Positions 57,426 to 64,000 of a DNA stretch of 64,000 nt are shown here, piece after piece. The notes under the pieces are model-generated. The model was not told where the DNA came from and searched no databases. It saw nothing but the letters and a program-made list of their open reading frames with translations. The stretch is taken from positions 10,046,501-10,110,500 of the forward strand of contig OZ005617.1 of assembly GCA_963930655.1 (NCBI GenBank). Direction: 5' to 3'. Numbering within the stretch: the first letter of the stretch is position 1; each line of letters starts with the position of its first letter. Source of the DNA: Myrica gale (lineage: Eukaryota > Streptophyta > Magnoliopsida > Fagales > Myricaceae). The translations under genes and the position numbers were made by a program.

Positions 57426-57842
57426 CAAGTCTTTGATCCCCTCTATACCTGACACAAAAACTTTGTCTCGGTAGTGTATCAATCCATCCTTATCCCCAAA
57501 GTCGGGGTCTTCCTTTTTCCAATCCTCTCTCTAATCTCTTCTATCACCTTACGTTATTCTTGGCCTAGCAAATCTACTCCTTGAACGTAAGTTGCAACGA
57601 GAGCCCTGCTATTGAGACACCTGATCGACAATTAGGAGCACAATCCTTGCCCTTTCCAAGTCTCTTATGATTCTTCCAGGCACTATTTCCATTGAACTTG
57701 TCTCCGCCAACTTCCTACTCATTGTGTCAGCCACCACATTGGTTTTTCTTGGGTGGTAGTTAATTGTGCAATCCTAATCTTTAATTAGCTCCAACCATCA
57801 TTCGTTGCCTCATATTCAGTTCTTTCTGGGTGTTAAAATATT

Positions 57843-58369
57843 GGCCTAATAAACCTGTTAGTCTCTGGGGTTTAACCTTTTCCCAGAATGGTCCTTGGGC
57901 TTCGTCAATGTTTCTTTTAAGTCACTCAATCAAGTCGGGCCCAGATTCTTATAGGGAAATTCCAACGTGGCAGCCTAGTGAAAACGTCAGCTCACTAGAC
58001 GATGGCATTTCCCTAACATGATGTCGGAATATACATTAGGGTTATTTGTCTTCAAGGAATTGGGATTATACATTTTGGGCCATCCTAAGTCTTTATAATG
58101 GGGATTAAAATGATGTCGTCTCAAGCTGATGTGTATCATTCTTTTGTAGTCGGCAAGCTGAAGTGGTTATTAGACGCGTGTCGCAATATTATTTAACCTG
58201 ATGTGGACTCTGTCTACCATGTTGGAATTTCTCGTTAAGAATCTGGGCCCGACTTGACGGATTGACTAAAAAGAAACATTAATTAAGCCTAGGGACCTGA
58301 GTGGAAATGAACCCTGGGGATCATTCTTGAAAAAAGTTAAACCCCAGGAACTAGCGGATTTATTAAGCC
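57843..58369. mobile_element. MULE-type MITE with perfect 9-bp target duplication in the gypsy relic
   Basis: 527 bp with ends GGCCTAATAAACCTGTTAGT and a right end that is the complement of GGCTTAATAAATCCGCTAGT. A perfect 9-bp duplication, TAAAATATT, flanks it (57834-57842 and 58370-58378). The ends recall those of the Pack-MULE at 31730 (GGCTAAATTAG) and the GGGGTTTAACC-type second block is similar, so the two may be distant relatives. Confidence 0.9.
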
Positions 58370-58969
58370 TAAAATATTTAATGCTTTTTATGATACGTGA
58401 ATAACTTGCACTTAACTTCATATAAGTAGTGTCTCCATATTTTTAGCGCATATACTACTGCAACTAGCTATAAGTCATGAGTGGGGTAATTCATCTCGTG
58501 AGGTCTAAACTGCCTAGACACTTAGGCTATAACCCTCTTGTCTTGCATTAGAACACAACCTAAACCCTGCTTCGAGGCATCACTGTAAATTTCATTCTCT
58601 CCATGCTTTGAGGGTAATGATAATACTGGGGCAATAACTAGATTGACCTTTAAATCTTGGAAACTCTGCTCACACTCATCTGTCCATTCAAATTTGACAT
58701 TTTTCTTTGTTAAAGAAGTTAAAGGCAGGGCTAACTTTGTAAATCCCTAAATAAACCTCTGATAGTACCCTACAGAACCTAGAAAACTTCTTACTCCCAC
58801 AACATTTGTATGCCTTGGCCACTTGAATACAACATCTACCTTTCCTTGATCCACGACAAGCCCTTCACCTCACACCGCATGCCATAAAAATAGGACTTGC
58901 TCGAACCAGAACTCACACTTGGTGAATTTGGTGAACAAATTCTTCACCCTAATTATCTGTAAAATAGTC

Positions 58970-59765
58970 TGTGAGTCTAAATAACAACCCAAGAGGGGGG
59001 GTGAATTGAGTTTTAATAAAAATTAAAACTTTTTTTAGATAATTTAATCATTGGAATAATAAAGCATGAATCACCACAAATATTAATATGCTGCGGAGAA
59101 TAATAGAGATAGAGTTAGAAAGACGACACCGCAATTTTAGGTAGTTCGGTAAACACTTGCCTACGTCCACCATATTCTTCTTGGACTTTATTCACTATTC
59201 TCCAAATAGCAAATACACCTTAGCTTCCCGGTTGCTAAGGAACCTTTGTAAAGCGCTTTGCGAGACATTTCCTCTACCCTCATGTGTAGGACCAAGTGTT
59301 TACCTAACACTCAAGTGTTTTTCAAAAGATGGGTAAAAAGGAATAATAAACTCTCTAAGCAGAATAAGAAAATGAAAAGCACAACAATGTACTCTCTAAG
59401 TCAATCCAATTTTTCTGCGAATTTTGTAGCATGTGTCGAGATCTTAAGACTTGGTTTGGAGTTGCTCTTGGGTGTCAGTGAGATGTGTCGATACTAGTCT
59501 TCAATGTGTTGACACCAATAATTCAGCTCTTGGGTGAATGTACAATGTGTCGACACTAGTCCATCATTGTGTCGACACCCCAAAAACTGCTCTAGGTGTC
59601 AGTGAAATGTGTTGACAACATTCCTTAATGTGTTGACACTCAGTGCTGGAGTGAAAAATCAGCATCTTGAAAGTGTCAATTCGATTTCAACACTTATTTA
59701 AACACCTACAATATGAAAATTTGAACTATCAACTTTTTATAATGGTGTTCAAGTACACGTAGAAA
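58970..59765 (-). repeat. 3' LTR of the SIRE-like element, shortened
   Basis: Shares TGTGAGTC, AACCCAAGAGGGGG, a TTCGG-AAAC-TGCCTACGTCCA block and a TTTAAACACCTA block with the solo LTR at 4952-6190, but lacks that copy's outer 300-400 bp. A repeat-like passage (GTGTCGACACTAGTC...TGTGTCGACACC, about 59465-59640) holds several copies of a TGTCGACAC word. Confidence 0.65.
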
Positions 59766-59769
59766 TATT

Positions 59770-61150
59770 TTAGTAAGATAACCTCAATCCTTTGAAATAT
59801 ATTTTAGAAATAGTAGATTGACAAGGTAAAATCGAAAAGTCTTCAAAGCACATGAGGACGAAGGTTGCGATAAGCTTCCATATGCACTTCTGTGGCCTTA
59901 ACTCATCAATAGTATTCTGAATTACGTTACTAGCCACATGGATTTTGTTGTTGAATTGATGCTTAAGACTCCTCATATCCTTATCAAGAGTCCCAAAATA
60001 CTCTGTATGTACAACAAGCAACTTCTTAATATCTTCAAATCCCGTCCTCATACTGGTGGACATGTCCTCTATATTCTTACACAATCTTTTCTGTTCCTCC
60101 TTTATTTCAGTCATGGAAGTCTCGAGTGAAATCAAGTGAGGTTCATGAGAACTAGCAGCAGGAAATCTATAGGAGGATCTAATCTACAGTGAGGGAAAAG
60201 AACTAGGAGTTTGCTCACCCAAAGGAGTCCTATTTCCCGTGGAAGTCCTTTCAGTGTCAGCCACTTGCTCAGAATCTAGACCTCCTTCACCTCCTTTCTG
60301 AGGTGTCACCACACCCTTCTTTGCCCATTCTCCATAATCATTTTGAACAAAACCCATCAACCTAAAGGTTTTCTTGTTATACTCCTTAGAGTCTTTGGGT
60401 TTTTCTCTTACTTCCCTAGTTATTCCAACCTTAAGAACATGAAACATATGAGTGAAAAACATCCCATAAGGGAGCCCTTACTTCTTCTTCTCAGTATTAG
60501 CCTTCATACGATTGAGCATTATGTGACCAAGGTTTATAGGGGTATGAGTAATCAAGCAGTACATTACAAACATGTCTAAAAGGAAATATACTAGAATTTT
60601 CCAGTCCTTGGAAGAATTATATTACAGACCATATGATGTAAAATTCTCCTATGAATGGATTATTTAACACCAAACATTTAGGGCTGGCAGCAGGTCTAAT
60701 CACCTTATTTAGGGGTAGATTATCCAACCATATGAATCAAAGAACTTCTTTCCACCATTAGAGGCAGAGGCCAAAGAGTTTAGGAAGGAAGCATACAAGT
60801 ACAATTGCTTTCCATTAACATTACTCGAGGCATCCTCACACATTGAGTACTAAAAGTTTGCATAAACTAACTTCACCAAATGCACATAACAATCAACCTT
60901 CAAATTGACAAATAGACCACCCTTGAAAATCGAACATTTCCTTAAAATCAAATCCATTTTCACAGAACCAAAGAAAATCAATCCAACGTCCTATAATCAC
61001 CTTCCTATTCCTAAAATCAAGAACAAACTTATTGTTACAAAGCCCTGACCTGTTGATATAAGCCTATGGAGTAGCAACAGGTTCTTCATTTCCTCTTCCC
61101 CTCTTACGTGCCCTAGAATTGATAGAAGAAGCATATGTCTATCAAGGGGT
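59770..61150 (-). other. Env-like region of the SIRE-like element
   Basis: It lies between RNase H and the 3' LTR, where SIRE elements carry an extra reading frame. The recognisable parts are a Lys/Gly-rich segment (about 60460-60185) and a coiled-coil stretch (KEEQKRLCKNIEDMSTSMRT, about 60110-60050). Fossil; not intact. Confidence 0.6.
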
Positions 61151-64000
61151 TATCTTGGAGCAGTCGGACAACTTCGTGACAGTGGCGTAGTGATGATTTT
61201 AGAGGCCGTCGGAAAGGGAGAGTGTTGTCGTTTGGGAAAGAAGAAGGATCTCCGTGAGGTCGAGAGAAGCAATAATGTCGACCCCTAGCCTTATGTGAGT
61301 ATTTATGTGCGATGCAGACCATTTTTAAAAACCAAGTGTTGACACAAGGCATGCAAAATGAATACAAACAATGTTTTCATGATTAACAAGTATGATATTG
61401 AAAAGAAATTCGAAGAGACCAATTTAAAGAAAGATCAGAACATGTACAATGCATTCAATTTGACACAATCAATAAGACAAATCACTCACATATCACCAAT
61501 TTAATCCGAAGGAAATCTCATTCTCATTTTTTGGCGAATGAAAAAAAAAATCTATCCTCATTAAGAGATTTTGTGAAAATATCCGCCAATTGAAGATCAA
61601 TATTTACAAACTCAAGAACAATATCCTCTTTTTAATCATGATCTCGAATAAAATGATGTTTAATCTCAATATGTTTTGTCCTAGAGTGCTGAATAGGATT
61701 TTTGGTATGATTTATCGCACTGGCGTTGTCACATTTTATTGGGATGAGAGAAAAATGAAGATTAAAATCTTCCAATTATTGTTTCATCCACAATACTTGT
61801 GCACAACAATTATCCACGGCAATATACTCGACTTCCGGGGTTGATAGAGCCACAAAGTTTTGTTTCCTACAACACCAAGAGACTAGTGAAGGTCCAATAA
61901 ATTAGCATGCACCACTAGTACTCTTTCTATAAATTTTACACCCCACATAATCCGCATCCGAGTATCCTTCTTTCTCAAATGAACTTCTGAGCTATTTATA
62001 ATGGTTGGCTTAGAATTCAATTATGCTTATGCGTGGGATCTTTAGAGACCTCAAGTCTCGGTCGTAGGATCGTCATAAGAAACTTTTTCATTAAATCCTT
62101 TTATATTTTGTAATCCGAATTATGGGCTCCTACAAATTGTGATAATGTCCATTAACATATAACAATTGACCACCGAGATAATGAGATTATTTTTGTGAGA
62201 TCCATTTTGCTAACGATTATACGTTTTTTTATCCTTCCACCGTACTATATTCCACATGAGCTAATAGGGTCAGAATAATATCACCGATTAAGTCTTTAGC
62301 TCATATAATGCTTAATTTGTAGTCTGTACCCAGTTGGACTCCTAAACATTTACAAAAACAATTTTCGCAAAAAATGTGAAAACACTTTTCACAAAATCTC
62401 GTTGTGCAACGTTTTTATTTGAGTCCAACAATATAAATACATAATCAATATACTGCCTCGTTAAGAGACTAGTGGATTCTATATTGAGCAATTATACAAA
62501 TTAACTTACTATACACAAGGCCCAACATTATCTGGAATATTTGATCTACGAAAATCATCACAAAATGACTCACTCAAAGCACAAGCACATAACAAGCAAA
62601 CCTGCATAACTCTCTTAGGTCTAACGACAACACAAGCTAATTGTACTAAATATCATTGTCTACATCAGTGATCATTTCCAGAAAGTATTGTTATTTCATC
62701 TGGTTCAGTGCATGTACTTTTACATTGCACACATTCGTCTGTTTAAGCCAAAATAATGTACAAGCGATTAATCAACAATAATAATTATCTCATAATTATC
62801 CAAAATGATTGGTTTGGAGGGCATACATCTAACAACTTGATTGATGAAGATTCCCTCATTGCATTGTTTGATTTGGAGTCCAAGAAAATAGTTGAATTCT
62901 CTCACGAGGCTCATCTCAAATTCATTTTGCATAACTTGTGAGAACTCTTGACATAAAGATTCATTAGTAGATTAAAAAATAATGTCATCGAGAAAAGACT
63001 AGTATCAATTTTAGCTCGTGAAAAATCATTTTCAATGAAAAAAGAGCTTAGGCATTCATACCTTGCCCAAGGTGCTTCTTTCAAGCCATATAGTGCCTTT
63101 GTGAGCTTGTAAACATGATTTGAATGATTCTCATCTTCAAAGCACGATGGTTTCTCAACATATACTTCCTCCACGAGGAATCCATTTAGGAACGCGCTTT
63201 TCACATCCATTTGAAAGAGTTTAAAATCTTTATATCAAGCGAAAATGAGTAACATACATATGGATTTTAAACGCGTAATAGGAGCAAAGGTTTCATCAAA
63301 ATCAATTCCCTCTTTTTCATTGTAACTTTGGGCTAGTAATCTTGCCTTGTTCGTCACTACAACTCTGGTTTCATCCATTTTGTTTCTAAAAACCAATTTT
63401 GTACCAATAATGGGATAGCTCATTTTGTACCAATTTTGTTTTTCTCAAATTTTTTCAACTCCTCTTCCAAAGCTTGGATCCAACTTTCATCATCTTTAGC
63501 CTCAAGAAAATTCTTAGGCTCAAGTTGAGAAAGTAAAGCAAAATTATTAGCTTGGTTTAAAGAAGAACGAGTGCTTATCCCTTTCTCAACATTACCAATG
63601 ATTTGCTTGAGTGGATGATTTTTGATGTATTTCCAAGACTTTGGTAGATCATTGTTGACTTGTTGAACTTCTTCTTGTGATTCTTGAGATTCTTGCTCTT
63701 GTTGACTCTGTTTTGGCAAGTTTCTCAACCTTTTTGTCAAAATTCTTTTCGCAAGAGTGTTAGAGTCATAAAAAATGACATGGACTGATTCTTCAACAAG
63801 CAAAGTACATTTATTAAAAATATGATATGCTTTACTAGAATTTGAATAGCCAAGAAAGATACCTTCATCCGATTTTGTATCGAACTTATCCAAATTGTCA
63901 TTGTTGTTGTTGAACACAAAACATTTGCATTCGAAAACATGGAAGTAACCAACGTTGGGTTTTTTTATCATTCCAAAGATCATATGAAGTTTTCTTAAGA

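Larger units (their letters stand above)
56700..58969 (-). mobile_element. Ty3/gypsy relic: RT/RNase H to integrase
   Basis: Minus-strand fragments in pol order from right to left: RT end and RNase H (RSFLGSVGYYQRFI, KFEWTDECEQSFQDLK, then SDASKQGLGCVLMQ, about 58900-58480), the end of RNase H (about 57790-57700), then the integrase zinc and core region (about 57100-56720). It is a fossil with many breaks. Two MITEs have landed in it (57125-57425 and 57843-58369). Its upstream part is cut at 58969 where the copia LTR begins, so the gypsy element is the older of the two. Confidence 0.75.
58970..64000 (-). mobile_element. SIRE-like Ty1/copia element with env-like region, cut by window end
   Basis: Minus-strand order from the right edge: integrase C-terminal region (64000-63420), RT (about 63400-62900), RNase H (about 61990-61560), an env-like downstream region (about 61150-59770) and the 3' LTR (from about 59765 to 58970, start TGTGAGTC on the plus strand). 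Lineage marks include YFHVFECKCFVFNNNNDNL with KSDEGIFLGYSNSSKAYHIF (integrase end) and MDVKSAFLNGFLVEEVYVEK (RT), plus the extra coding region after pol. A fossil with many breaks and a shortened LTR. It truncates the gypsy relic. The 5' half lies outside the window. Confidence 0.82.

Noticed and set aside
1-64000. tRNA, rRNA or other structured RNA genes
   Set aside because: Looked for tRNA-like and rRNA-like words on both strands while reading; nothing convincing was found, though without a covariance search this is not exhaustive.

Overview
This 64 kb window is nuclear DNA of a flowering plant, most likely a eudicot. It is AT-rich, its genes carry short GT-AG introns, and it holds plant-specific mobile elements: MULEs with zf-GRF genes, En/Spm accessory genes, a SIRE-like copia element and plant LINEs with zf-RVT and RNase H. 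The species cannot be named from sequence alone. I see one clear host gene, several captured or broken host gene pieces, and otherwise nested mobile elements. No rRNA, tRNA, organellar or bacterial segment was seen.

Layout. 1-10.3 kb: old Ty3-type LTR-like DNA in two inverted copies, a decayed Mutator-like element (MULE) with a degenerate zf-GRF gene and a MURA tail, a solo SIRE-type LTR inserted in it, and a LINE scrap. 10.6-19.6 kb: a Tourist-like MITE, then a large En/Spm (CACTA)-like region with two accessory genes and dozens of CGTCCGGACG-like palindromes. 19.8-26.6 kb: a decayed hAT element of the ZMYM1-like group, itself hit by a MULE-type foldback element and an LTR-like relic, sitting inside a piece of an unrecognised host gene. 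27.4-28.4 kb: a LINE RNase H scrap and a second foldback element.

28.74-35.96 kb (minus strand): an apparently intact 15-exon gene for a plant CDC7-type kinase (900 codons, every splice phase consistent). Its 2.4 kb intron at 31.29-33.68 kb holds a 1.1 kb Pack-MULE with a perfect 9-bp target duplication and a captured ARM-repeat exon, plus a Tourist-like MITE.

36.2-51.7 kb: two fused LINE bodies on the minus strand, split by an 8.2 kb MULE (37514-45680) with about 340-bp, nearly identical inverted repeats. This MULE carries a zf-GRF/coiled-coil/membrane-anchor gene, a convergent FAR1-type transposase gene, and a captured exon of a PIRL-type leucine-rich-repeat gene. It is the most coherent and youngest-looking unit here. 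The same pairing of a GRF gene facing a transposase gene appears in the older relic at 3.3-7.3 kb.

53.1-56.5 kb: an internally deleted MuDR-type transposase gene hit by a hAT-like and a MULE-type MITE. 56.7-64.0 kb: a Ty3/gypsy relic carrying two MITEs and truncated by a SIRE-like copia element that runs off the window.
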